Shown here in pieces: positions 8,277 to 16,739 of a stretch of DNA of 64,000 bases; position 1 is the first letter of the stretch; every line of letters begins with the position of its first letter. Source of the DNA: an uncultured Planctomycetota bacterium (lineage in GTDB: Bacteria; Planctomycetota; Phycisphaerae; UBA1845; UTPLA1); NCBI GenBank assembly GCA_900696465.1, contig CAADGE010000023.1, positions 1 to 64,000 on the forward strand, in the 5' to 3' direction. Below the pieces are notes generated by a model that was not told where the DNA came from, searched no databases, and saw only the letters and a program-made list of their open reading frames with translations. Both the position numbers and the translations under genes were made by a program.

Positions 8277-9455
8277 TCAGGCCAGCTTCCTCTTCACGGT
8301 TCGAATGAATCCTTCGACATCAAGCAGATGCACGCCCCTGACGCGGGGATATCGGCTGTGCAGTTTTTTGGGCACGACAAGCGAGACACCGTGCTCGTGC
8401 ATCTGCGTCATCTGCGATGCCGAAACGCCTTCCTGAATCGTCAGCAGATGCTTGTGCGCCACCCTCGGCGCCTCCTGCGTGACCTTCCACCACCGATCCT
8501 TACAGGTCGTCTTCACTCCCACCATGAACAGCTTCTGCGCCGGGAATCTCAGGTCTTCATACTGCGTTCTGCCCAGTATCAGTATGTCCGGCTCCCCCGG
8601 AAGGGAAGGGCGCACGTCGAATGGGATACCAGCATCGCGGAGCAGATAAGCGACATGGTTCTCCATCGACCGGCCGGCTCGCGACTTTCTGCGATTCATA
8701 ATTGCCGAGGCCGTCTTCAGAAAATCATCGATATCCTTGAACAGCCGGCAGACCTGTTTAGTGCACAACTGGCGTTCCACCAGCTGGAACAGGCGGTACT
8801 CCGCTCTCATCAGTTCCATCAGGCGATCATCGGCGGCTCGTCCATCGAAATCCGTGATGCAACGGATTAATGCCTCTTTCGCTTTCTCCGAGAACACGCG
8901 CCCTGTGGGGAACTGTCGCACCGATTCAGCAAACTTCCGGAATTGCTGATCAATGCAGTCATCCTCCGAAAGCTCCGGCGGCTCCCGTTGTAAGTCATAA
9001 ATTGCCCAGGTACCGATCGCCTCGACACCGAGTGCGGCCTGCACGTCGTCAATGTCCTCCGGCAGATCAATGATGTACGCAAGAAAGTTATGGTGGTCCT
9101 TCGGAATGAGCACCATCATGTCACCGACCATGTCCTCATTCAGATATGGAAACTTGCGACCAAATGAAGTAAGCCGGTACTCGCTGCGAGGCCTCTCTTT
9201 CTTGCCCTTTCCGTACCATGTCACAACCGAATCTGTGGGATACTCTCCCTGCCACACAATACGAACCTTCGATTTGTCGTTGCGGCCCTGTATTGGCGGA
9301 AATGGAGCGTACAGGTTCCATGCGGATTTGGGCAGATAGAACCCCGCCTGATTGCTTCCTGTCAGGCCGCAGTCGTTCGCGGAAATGAACTTCAGTATGG
9401 CTCGGCCATATTGCTGCGCTTCAAGAACAGCTTTTTCCGCGAATGGCGACTGCAT
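8277..9455 (-). CDS. EcoRII-family type II restriction endonuclease
   Basis: A 392-residue protein, close to EcoRII length. The N-terminal effector domain shows FISANDCGLTGSNQAGFYLP (residues 23-42). The C-terminal catalytic domain carries GRSMENH with E265, PDILILG with D290, VKTTCKDRWW with K315, and IQEGVS with E342, matching the PD-(D/E)XK active-site layout of EcoRII. EcoRII cleaves before CCWGG and needs more than one site copy; the same recognition is inferred here from both domains and the adjacent Dcm and Vsr genes. It lies 18 bases after dcm and two bases before vsr. Confidence 0.93.
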   Translation of the reverse strand: MQSPFAEKAVLEAQQYGRAILKFISANDCGLTGSNQAGFYLPKSAWNLYAPFPPIQGRNDKSKVRIVWQGEYPTDSVVTWYGKGKKERPRSEYRLTSFGRKFPYLNEDMVGDMMVLIPKDHHNFLAYIIDLPEDIDDVQAALGVEAIGTWAIYDLQREPPELSEDDCIDQQFRKFAESVRQFPTGRVFSEKAKEALIRCITDFDGRAADDRLMELMRAEYRLFQLVERQLCTKQVCRLFKDIDDFLKTASAIMNRRKSRAGRSMENHVAYLLRDAGIPFDVRPSLPGEPDILILGRTQYEDLRFPAQKLFMVGVKTTCKDRWWKVTQEAPRVAHKHLLTIQEGVSASQMTQMHEHGVSLVVPKKLHSRYPRVRGVHLLDVEGFIRTVKRKLA

Positions 9456-9473
9456 ATGACGCTCGGTTTTGTT

Positions 9474-10697
9474 TCATCGACGACTGCCGCCGGCCGCGGA
9501 CTTGAGCAGGCATCGCCGGTTCTCGGTAAAGTGCCGGCACAACACCTTCACGACCTGTCGCGCGACGGCCGTCGATACGGCCGGGACAACCGCGTTGCCG
9601 AACTGACGATACGCCTGAGTGTCTGATACGACGATAGGAAGCTCGTCTCTGAAGCCAAGGAATCGGGCAACTTCGGCATCGAATCCCATCAGCCGCGCCG
9701 CCTCACGAGGCGTAAGCCGGCGAGGATTCTTTCGCTTCTGAGGAATCAGGATTTCCGATCCGTCCTTGTAGTAGCGAGCACTCAGTGTTCGCGTGATACC
9801 GTTCAGGTCCGCAAGTCCGAAGCCGAATCCATTTCCCTTTTCGGCATGACGCTTCGCGTATTCCTGCAAGTACTCCCAGAGGTGGTCGCTGAGCGTATAA
9901 TGTTTCGGCGGGGAAGGCTCAAGAACGTCGCGCAGCCTAGGCGAGGCATTGATCGGTTCGGGGAATTCGAAAACCGGCGAGTCCCGGAATTCCTTCCGGT
10001 CGAAGCAGACAATGAAGACCCGCTCCCGGTGCTGAGGAACGCCGAAGTCGGCGGCGTCAAGCACTTTGTCGAAGACCCAGTACTTGAGCTCCTCCAGATT
10101 GCTCCTGATCACCTTCCACGTCCGGCCCTGATCATGCGACTTGAGATTCTTCACGTTTTCAAGCACCAGAACCGGGGGCCGCTTCACCTCGACAATATTG
10201 ACAATGTCAAAAAACAGCGTGCCCTGCGTCAGACACTTGAACCCGTGCGCGTATCCGAGGCTGTTTTTCTTCGAGACGCCGGCAATGCTGAACGGCTGGC
10301 ACGGAAAGCCGGCAACCAGCACATCGTGCTCCGGAATGTCCTTCGGCCTGATTTTCGTGATGTCGCCCTTCGGCTCCTCGCCGAACCACCGGTGATATGT
10401 CTTCTGCGCGTACTTGTTCCATTCCGAAGTGAACACGCAGGTTCCGCCTGCACGCTGGAAGCCGACGCGGAGTCCGCCGATGCCGGCGAACAGGTCGCAG
10501 AATGTGAACGGGATTCCATGAGGGAGCGGCAGAACCCGTGCGGCACCGTCAAACAGGGTGGGCTGGTTGCCATCGCAGGCGCGTTCCAGCGCCTCCAGCA
10601 CGAATTCCTTCTGGCTCATCCGGCGCGTCCGCCGCTCGGACTCGATCCACGTCCGCACGCGGTCCGGAACGTCGCGTATCAGGAGCTTGTCGCCCAT
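9474..10697 (-). CDS. dcm: DNA (cytosine-5) methyltransferase, Dcm/M.EcoRII type
   Basis: A 407-residue m5C methyltransferase. Motif I is FCDLFAGIGGLRVGF (66-80), motif IV is GFPCQPFS with nucleophile C133, motif VI is ENV (180-182), motif VIII includes QHRERVFIV, and motif X is YRQFGNAVVPAVS near the end. The first about 45 residues, before the catalytic core, read like a small ribbon-helix-helix or helical DNA-binding extension (LLIRDVPDRVRTWIESERR). It modifies the inner cytosine of the cognate site to protect the host. First gene of the leftward operon, transcribed away from the XRE gene across a 99-base control region. Confidence 0.95.
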   Translation of the reverse strand: MGDKLLIRDVPDRVRTWIESERRTRRMSQKEFVLEALERACDGNQPTLFDGAARVLPLPHGIPFTFCDLFAGIGGLRVGFQRAGGTCVFTSEWNKYAQKTYHRWFGEEPKGDITKIRPKDIPEHDVLVAGFPCQPFSIAGVSKKNSLGYAHGFKCLTQGTLFFDIVNIVEVKRPPVLVLENVKNLKSHDQGRTWKVIRSNLEELKYWVFDKVLDAADFGVPQHRERVFIVCFDRKEFRDSPVFEFPEPINASPRLRDVLEPSPPKHYTLSDHLWEYLQEYAKRHAEKGNGFGFGLADLNGITRTLSARYYKDGSEILIPQKRKNPRRLTPREAARLMGFDAEVARFLGFRDELPIVVSDTQAYRQFGNAVVPAVSTAVARQVVKVLCRHFTENRRCLLKSAAGGSRR

Positions 10698-10716
10698 CGG
10701 TGCCTCTGGGTAAAGT

Positions 10717-10733
10717 TGCTAGCAGTGCTAGCA
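10717..10733. promoter_or_regulatory. tandem palindromic operator candidate upstream of dcm
   Basis: Two copies of the 8-bp palindrome TGCTAGCA at 10717-10724 and 10726-10733, one base apart, so their centres are 9 bp apart. They lie 20-36 bases upstream of the dcm start codon, where they would overlap the dcm promoter or early leader. The arrangement suits an autoregulatory repressor such as the methyltransferase N-terminal extension or the XRE protein. No binding evidence exists beyond symmetry and position. Confidence 0.5.
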
Positions 10734-10755
10734 GAGTGTCCCAGGACCGAGGTTC

Positions 10756-10784
10756 TTGCAATATCGCCAGTATGGTGATATGTC
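10756..10784 (+). promoter_or_regulatory. promoter of the XRE gene with an inverted-repeat operator in its spacer
   Basis: TTGCAA (10756-10761) and TATGTC (10779-10784) are separated by 17 bp, placing transcription start a few bases before the GTG/ATG start. An inverted repeat, ATATCGCCA (10761-10769) and TGGTGATAT (10773-10781) with one mismatched pair and a 3-bp centre, fills the spacer and touches both hexamers. This is the layout of a self-repressing XRE regulator. TTGCAA is itself palindromic and could serve as -35 for dcm in the other direction with CACTCT 17 bp away, but that -10 is poor. Confidence 0.55.
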
Positions 10785-10796
10785 TCCCGGACCGAT

Positions 10797-11246
10797 GTGG
10801 CGAACATGCGATACCTTGCAGAACTCATCCGATCGCGCCGCGAGGCTGCCGGACTCCGACGCGCCGAGCTTGCACGGCTTGTGGGCGTTGACTGGCGCAC
10901 ACTCTGGCGGTGGGAGACGGGAAAGCGACAGCCCCGAGGTGACGTTCTTGAGCGCCTGCTTCGCGCGACCGCGGCTTCGACAGACAAGTCTGCGCTCCCG
11001 AAGACGCCGAAGGGCAGGGGCAACACTCGAAATCCAGGGACGCTAATCATGGACGAAACACGTGCGAAGATGATTGCCAAGGCGCTTCAGGCCGAGACGT
11101 GGCAGAGCGGAGGGGGAATCTGGCTTGTAATCCGGCGCCGTGCCGACGGACACCTTGTCGTAATATCCGAGGACACTATTAACGAATACGACAGTGAGGA
11201 AGCCTTCGAGGCTAGTGAAGCAGCCAATTTCATTTTGCTTGCATGA
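10797..11246 (+). CDS. XRE-family regulator fused to a small C-terminal domain
   Basis: A 149-residue protein from GTG 10797; ATG 10806 is an alternative that loses three residues. Residues about 4-60 form a Cro/C1-type helix-turn-helix (YLAELIRSRREAAGLRRAEL, then VDWRTLWRWETGKRQPRGD). After a basic linker, residues 85-149 form a separate acidic domain (DETRAKMIAKALQAETWQSG onward) that has its own in-frame ATG at 11049 and could also be made alone. Divergent from the defence operon, with an inverted repeat in its own promoter, it is the likely controller of the methyltransferase/nuclease operon, comparable in place to restriction-modification C proteins but longer. Confidence 0.8.
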   Translation: MANMRYLAELIRSRREAAGLRRAELARLVGVDWRTLWRWETGKRQPRGDVLERLLRATAASTDKSALPKTPKGRGNTRNPGTLIMDETRAKMIAKALQAETWQSGGGIWLVIRRRADGHLVVISEDTINEYDSEEAFEASEAANFILLA

Positions 11247-11322
11247 GCATCGCGAGCCGTGACGCTTTTGCATTGCGCGAGGATCAGACGGCCACTATGA
11301 TTGGACAAACTAAGAGAGGCGC

Positions 11323-11757
11323 ATGTCAACAACCTATTACTGGTATCGCCCGCGAGAGCTTGATTCCGAGGCTTTTCAGGCGTGGGCTGATGACTGCCGC
11401 AAGATAATCGAGGCGGCAGCCAAGGACCGGGGCGGTCACTCTGTTGCCATCCGCGGTGAGGACGGAACCGGGGAGCCGATCTTCTCGCGGGACCTCGTTG
11501 CGCTGAACGGCGATGCATCCGCCGGCCTTGAATTCGAGCCCTTCGTCGTGCCGCGGCTATTAAAGAAGGAGTTCCGCGACCGAACGGACGAGGATGGCCG
11601 TATTTTCAGATTTTGCAAGGTCGCCGGCAGGCCATACGAAAGTGTGGTGACAGCATGCCTAGCAGCATTCGAGCGGCGCTTTGGCTCGGCCGTGCGCATT
11701 GAGGCAGATGCATCAGGCGAGAAAGGACTGGCTGAAGCACGCGGGCGCCAGCATTAG
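11323..11757 (+). CDS. hypothetical protein
   Basis: A 144-residue soluble protein, start MSTTYYWYRPRELDSEAF, preceded by a purine-rich AGAGAGG. It holds mixed alpha/beta sequence with GEDGTGEPIFSRDLVALNGD and a C-terminal helix, with no signal peptide or membrane segment. I do not recognise the family. Base and codon use look coding throughout. It follows the XRE gene in the same direction and may belong to the same island cargo. Confidence 0.7.
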   Translation: MSTTYYWYRPRELDSEAFQAWADDCRKIIEAAAKDRGGHSVAIRGEDGTGEPIFSRDLVALNGDASAGLEFEPFVVPRLLKKEFRDRTDEDGRIFRFCKVAGRPYESVVTACLAAFERRFGSAVRIEADASGEKGLAEARGRQH

Positions 11758-12083
11758 CAGTTTGCCTGTCAACATGCGCCAATCATACGCAATGAGTCTA
11801 ATCACTGGCGCGTTTGAGGCACGATGCGCAGGTGTTTGTGAACGCCATTTTAGCGCCATGAGCCATCACAGTTTCCGGCGAAACAGTTGAATCGACTGAA
11901 TAACCCCCGGCACCTAATTGTGAGATACGGGAGCGGATGGGAAATCGAATCGCCCGAGCCCCTTCTGGAGTGGTCAAAAATGCGGTTTTCTGGGGAAACT
12001 TTGGCGGAAATCTTGATGGATTCCGCCACCCCTTTTCGTTCTGCGGCGTGTATATAATTACGGCAGGCGTTGGAGGTCGATTT
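11758..12083. other. intergenic, no gene seen
   Basis: These 326 bases hold only short frames with no protein-like features. The composition is lower in GC than the flanking operon. GGAGG at 12072-12076 serves the next gene. Confidence 0.5.
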
Positions 12084-12344
12084 ATGGATTGTCGTCGTTG
12101 TGGCTGGACGTTTGGTGAGGATGACACCCGCTGCCAAAAGTGCGGCTGGCGCTCTGGCCGAGCCCACTTATTGGGCTTCGGAAGCAGCTCGTCTGACAGT
12201 TCGTCATACAAATGCCCGAGATGTCGAGACACCCGAAAAGTCCCCTCAACGGGAATGCGGTTTCTTACCAGCCTTTTCACTCTCGGTACGACCTGCGAAA
12301 CCGAACCCTGCCCCGACTGTTGCCCTGGCAGCGATAACGACTGA
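12084..12344 (+). CDS. small zinc-ribbon protein
   Basis: An 86-residue protein with two zinc-binding knuckle sets: CRRCGW and CQKCGW near the N-terminus, then CPRCRDTRKV with CPDCC near the C-terminus, separated by a Ser-rich linker. I chose ATG 12084 because GGAGG sits 7 bases upstream; a longer frame from 11937 adds sequence without protein character. Paired zinc ribbons like this bind nucleic acids or proteins, but no specific function can be given. Confidence 0.7.
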   Translation: MDCRRCGWTFGEDDTRCQKCGWRSGRAHLLGFGSSSSDSSSYKCPRCRDTRKVPSTGMRFLTSLFTLGTTCETEPCPDCCPGSDND

Positions 12345-12895
12345 ACAATTCGATTGATCAGCGGCCGTGACCTGTCGGCTTTGCATCTTTCACGGTTTCA
12401 CGGAGTCATTCCTACGCCGCCTCCGCGAAGCGAAGCCAGAAAATTGCCCGGATTGACCGCAAAATCAGCGTTCTTTCGCTATCCGGGGCATGTAGATGGC
12501 GGGCGTAGCGAGCCCCCGCTAGTAAGTATTTTATTTACAATGAGTTACATCTTGAGTCGCGTCTTTTTCGAGCCACTTTCTTTTCTGGTTTGAGTCTCGG
12601 CTCCTAAGCCGCGCTCCCCTCGTACTTTGGGGGCGACGGTTCTCAGAGGGCCCCACCCACTGCATTCATCTGCAAACCGAGAGGTTCGCGCGCGGCCTCT
12701 CACGCGTCGAAACGAGCGTTTATGGGCCACATCCTCTCTCTTCCAGCTTCCAGGCCGCACGGCCGCATAAGAGGTTAATTCGCTTGGCTGTGATCTGTCG
12801 GCGATTCGATGCAGTGCCACTTGCATGTCACTCGGAAAAATGTCGGATGAAAGGTTTAGCAAACGCTCGACTGACGGGCTACTTCGCTTTGATAG
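12345..12895. other. intergenic, decayed sequence
   Basis: No supported gene in 551 bases. A GC-rich stem-loop (GCGGGCG and CGAGCCCCCGC around 12499-12519) and an AT-rich stretch near 12520-12545 are visible. The long minus-strand frame here is antisense to the RND fragment and lacks protein features. The right end abuts the breakpoint of the truncated RND gene. Confidence 0.45.
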
Positions 12896-14296
12896 CCGTG
12901 GCCAGATCCCGGAACATCCCTGGAGGCCGTGCGACGGATCACGATTCAGGTCAGCAAGGAACTTCGATCCATTCCCGGCGTTCGTAATTTCGGTGCGCAC
13001 ATCGGTCGTGCCGAAGTGGCGGAAGAAGTGGTTGGCCCTAATTTCACCGAGTTGTGGATCAGCATCGATCCCGACGTGGACTACGACGCCACTGTCGCTC
13101 GAATTCAAGAAGTCGTCGACGGCTACCCCGGCCTCTACCGCGACGTGCTGACCTATCTCAAGGAGCGCATCAAGGAAGTTCTCACAGGTGCGAGCGCCAG
13201 TATTGTCGTGCGCGTCTTCGGTCCGGACCTCAACACGCTGCGTGCCAAGGCACAGGAAATCGGTGCCGCGATCAAGGATGTTGGCGGCATCGCCGACTTG
13301 AAAGTGGAGCCGCAAGTGCTGGTGCCGCAAATTCAAGTCGCCTTGCGGCCGGAAGCCGCGGCGCAGTTCGGGCTGACGGCGGGGTCCATACGGCGAGCCG
13401 CCATGACAGTCGTCAAGGGAATGAAGGTGGGAGAAGTGTATGATCGACAGATGGTTTTCGATGTGTCGGTATGGGGCAAGCCCGGCGCTCGTTCGGATAT
13501 TGACGCGATCCGCGAGTTATTGATTGATACGCCCGGCGGTGGGCATGTACCCTTAAAGGACGTCGCTGACGTTTCCATCGTCGCTACCCCGAATGAAATC
13601 AAACGCGAAGGAGCATCGCGACGTATCGACGTGACCTGCAATGTCCGCGGCCGCGATCTTGGCAGCGTTGCCCATGAAATCGAGGATCGTGTTCGCAAAC
13701 TCAGCTTTGAGCGAGGATACCATCCTGAATTCCTCGGCGAGTATGCCGCGCGCGTCGAATCCCGAAACAAACTGCTGCTGCTTTCCGCATTCGCGTTGGT
13801 GGGAATATTCCTGCTCCTGCACATGGATTTTCAATCCGCCCGGCTTGCGGGCCTTGTCTTCACCACGCTTCCATTCGCGTTGATCGGCGGCGTCATAGGC
13901 GCGGTGATCAGCGGAGGTGTACTTTCGCTTGGGTCGCTCGTCGGATTCGTGACCGTGCTGGGAATTGCTGCGCGAAATGGAATCATGATGGTCAGTCACT
14001 ATCGGCACCTGCAATCTGAAGGCGTGCCGTTCGGGTTGAAACTGGTCCTGCAAGGCGCAGAAGAGCGGCTTTCCCCCATTCTCATGACCGCGCTGTGTGC
14101 CGGACTTGGGCTCTTGCCGCTCGTAATTGCCGGAGATCGCCCCGGGCATGAAATCGAACATCCCATGGCAATCGTCATTCTCGGGGGTCTCGTCACATCG
14201 ACCATCTTGAATCTGATTCTGCTGCCCACGTTTTATTGGCTGACATTTCGAGACAGCACGGCGAGGTCGCTGAGCAAACCCCAAAGTCTGCCGTGA
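12896..14296 (+). pseudogene. CzcA/CusA-type heavy-metal RND efflux pump, 5'-truncated
   Basis: About 465 residues matching the C-terminal 45% of a roughly 1,030-residue CzcA-type pump. Homology begins at [11 protein letters not shown] (12911), just after an in-frame stop at 12893-12895, so about 570 residues including the first membrane half and first porter domain are missing. What remains includes the second porter domain, docking-type segments ([20 protein letters not shown]) and the last transmembrane helices ([20 protein letters not shown] and [17 protein letters not shown]). A GTG at 12929 could start a 455-residue product, but it could not form a working pump. No adaptor or outer-membrane channel gene is nearby. 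Most likely a recombination remnant. Confidence 0.85.
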
Positions 14297-14822
14297 TACA
14301 GATCAACGGCTTTGGATCCAGCGTTCCATTTTCACCGTGAAGGATCGCGCACTAGGCCGGGAAATGCAGCCAGAAAACAGCCCGGAGTGAGCGAACAATG
14401 AGGTTTGAGTCGTCTGGTTTAGCGCGACGGCGGGCGTAGCTGGCCGCAACTTGATCGACGGCCTTGGCGCGATCGCCAGGGCCATTCGAGATGGGAAAAT
14501 CGCCTCCCGCTGGCTGTAATCTTTGAAGCAGGGGAAAAGCGGGCGTCAAAGACCAATAAAATCGCTCAGATACTCGAAGGCCAGCGGAAAATTATCTGAA
14601 TATTTTAATCATGCTCGTTGGTTGTACAGTGATAGAATTATGGCTAAGAGGTGGATCGGAGGCCAACCGTCCATTGATCCTCTGACCGGACGGATCAGAC
14701 TCGTCTCAATAACCGAATCGTAGAAGTCGAGTACTCCTTGCCTCGCGGAATCCCTACGGTGACTCGTCCGAGCCTGATAGTGCCGATGTTTCTTCGCCAA
14801 GTGAAATGGGAGCAGGTCGTTG
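14297..14822. other. intergenic, no gene seen
   Basis: 526 bases with only short, unlike-protein frames between the RND remnant and the secreted repeat protein gene. The second half is AT-richer and probably contains the promoter of the downstream gene; I see no convincing consensus. Confidence 0.45.
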
Positions 14823-16067
14823 ATGAAAGTAAGAACTACAAAACAAGTGTGTGCGGCGGTGTGTTGCTGTCTTCTGTATTGCATCCGTGTTGAGGGAGCC
14901 GCCCATGTATGGTATGCGCACATCAATTGGACCCCCTATATGACTGGTGGGCCCGTCTTGAACGGACCGTCCTACGTTTATCCAAACAGTCTGATGCTGG
15001 TGATTATGAACGTTTCTAATGGCGCTACGCTTGACGACGTGTGGCACAGTACGCAGTACACGTTTAGCGACTTACCTCCAGTTTGTATTGATACCGGTAT
15101 GTATCACGGGCTTGGTTTGACTAGTGATAATTATTTTTTGATCCGGGCGCCAGCGACGCCGGGGATCTACAGCATCAGCTTCCAGGCATTTACCGGGGAG
15201 GTGTGCGGAGCCAACCCCAGCAACATCGTCACACTGACGGATTGGATTAATGTGTGTCTCGATGTGGATAGCGACGGTGTGCTGGATTGCCTGGACAACT
15301 GCCCGAATGACGCCAATGCCGATCAGGCCGACGCCGATGGCGACGGCGTGGGCGATGCCTGCGATGCCTGCCCCGACACGCCGATCGGCGAGTCCGTCAG
15401 CACCAGCGGTTGTTCGTGCAGCCAATTGAATTGTGATGACGGCGATCCCTGCACGCTGGACAGTTGCCTGAACGGTGTCTGCTCCAACGTGCTACAGGAC
15501 GCCGATGGCGACGGTGTATGCGATTTCAACGATCTGTGCCCCGGCACGCCAAACGGAGTTGCCGTGGATGCGCATGGGTGTCCCTGTGGTCAGTTGGACG
15601 ATGACAACGACGGTGTCACCAACTGCGATGACAACTGTGCCAATACGCCGGTGGGCGAAACGCCCAATGTCAGCGGTTGCTCGTGCAGCCAGGTCGATTG
15701 CGATGACGGTGATCCCTGCACACTCGACACGTGCTCCAATGGGGTCTGTACTTCTGTCCTTCAGGATGCCGATGGCGACGGCCTCTGCGACGCCAACGAC
15801 GGCTGCCCGGACGATCCCAACAAGTCGGCCCCCGGCGCATGCGGCTGCGGCGTGTCCGACATGGACTCCGATGGCAACGGCACACCGGACTGCAACGACG
15901 CGGACGACACGGACGACATCGGTGACAGTGGATTGCCGGTGCCAACCAACGAGGCCTGCGGGGTCATGTGCGCTTCCGGAACTGGTGCGGTCATGCCAAT
16001 CGTGACTCTATGCCTGATAGGTCTGAGGCGATTGAGTCGGCGCAGAAATCGAACTTCCGCGGGCTGA
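14823..16067 (+). CDS. secreted thrombospondin type 3 repeat protein with C-terminal Cys/hydrophobic/Arg anchor
   Basis: A 414-residue exported protein. It has an N-terminal signal (KQVCAAVCCCLLYCI), a 110-residue beta-type domain, then calcium-binding thrombospondin type 3 repeats (DVDSDGVLDCLDNCPND, DADGDGVGDACDACPD and others). Twice these alternate with a Cys-rich module, GCSCSQLNCDDGDPCTLDSC and GCSCSQVDCDDGDPCTLDTC. The end is CGVMCASGTG, a hydrophobic stretch AVMPIVTLCLIGL and RRLSRRR, a tripartite tail resembling prokaryotic C-terminal sorting/anchoring signals. I chose ATG 14823; a TTG directly before it is possible. It is a calcium-stabilised surface protein by inference; its ligand is unknown. 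Confidence 0.85.
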   Translation: MKVRTTKQVCAAVCCCLLYCIRVEGAAHVWYAHINWTPYMTGGPVLNGPSYVYPNSLMLVIMNVSNGATLDDVWHSTQYTFSDLPPVCIDTGMYHGLGLTSDNYFLIRAPATPGIYSISFQAFTGEVCGANPSNIVTLTDWINVCLDVDSDGVLDCLDNCPNDANADQADADGDGVGDACDACPDTPIGESVSTSGCSCSQLNCDDGDPCTLDSCLNGVCSNVLQDADGDGVCDFNDLCPGTPNGVAVDAHGCPCGQLDDDNDGVTNCDDNCANTPVGETPNVSGCSCSQVDCDDGDPCTLDTCSNGVCTSVLQDADGDGLCDANDGCPDDPNKSAPGACGCGVSDMDSDGNGTPDCNDADDTDDIGDSGLPVPTNEACGVMCASGTGAVMPIVTLCLIGLRRLSRRRNRTSAG

Positions 16068-16739
16068 CATTCTCGTTGCATGATGATCGCGGTGTAAATC
16101 CAAGTGCGGCTCGCCGTCGGTTGATAGCAATCGTCTTCGGGTCTTTTTTTTCGATAAGCCATTACCGTCTTTCGGGATAGATAACCCACTCCTGGGTTTG
16201 TCGATAATTGCGTTGAATGCCTGTGCCAGGGAAAACCCGACGCGGCACTTCACACGAAGTTATTTCGCAATGTCAGAAAGCACCTGTCGTCGGTTAACCT
16301 TGCAGTTTTCACAGTCTCTTGGTGCCGAGATGTGACGCTGTTTCCGCTGGGCGGGCGATGGGATTCGAGCCCACGACGTGCAGATTGAGAAGACCTAGGG
16401 AACCCTGAAGCGAAACTATCGAAAACTCCCTTTTTCAGCAGCGTAGCGATCCCAATCACGTTTCGCGATCTTTCGCTCGGCATCACGCTTGTTCGAATTA
16501 AGATACGGTATCGAAGGCGCTGAACGGTACGAGGCGATACAACGATTTGATTGCAATGCCAATAGATCACAGCTTCGACGCGCTGTACGGCGGCATTGCA
16601 AAGGTCCAAATTTGCTCGCGCCAAGGCGGCATGCCGTTTGAATTCCGCGACCGGGTCGTTGCGTTCAATATCCGCTGATTGAATCGATCCGTCGGCACGC
16701 TTTCGTGCAGCGCCAGTTGGGCCACGTCGAAGAGATTCT
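16068..16739. other. intergenic with tRNA-like remnant
   Basis: 672 bases without a supported gene, apart from the tRNA 3'-half-like segment at 16352-16392. Minus-strand frames across it are short and have no features. Confidence 0.5.
16352..16392 (-). tRNA. tRNA 3'-half-like remnant (possible attachment site)
   Basis: Read on the minus strand, this segment gives an anticodon-loop-like TTCTCAA, then TCTGC, a 5-base variable region, a T stem and loop (GTGGG, CTCGAAT, CCCAT, pairing fully with one G-T) and an acceptor 3' strand CGCCCGC. The 5' half (acceptor GCGGGCG, D arm, 5' anticodon stem) does not follow in the expected place, so this is not a functional tRNA gene. Such 3' fragments are often left where an element integrates into a tRNA gene. 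The T loop starts with C instead of T, a sign of decay. Confidence 0.4.

Noticed and set aside
12499-12510. GCGGGCGTAGC as a tRNA 5' end partnering the remnant at 16352
   Set aside because: It is on the opposite strand from the remnant and lacks a D arm; only an 11-base match, also found near 14,430, so chance is likely.
12545-13336. 263-codon minus-strand frame
   Set aside because: Antisense to the RND fragment, and runs into decayed DNA.
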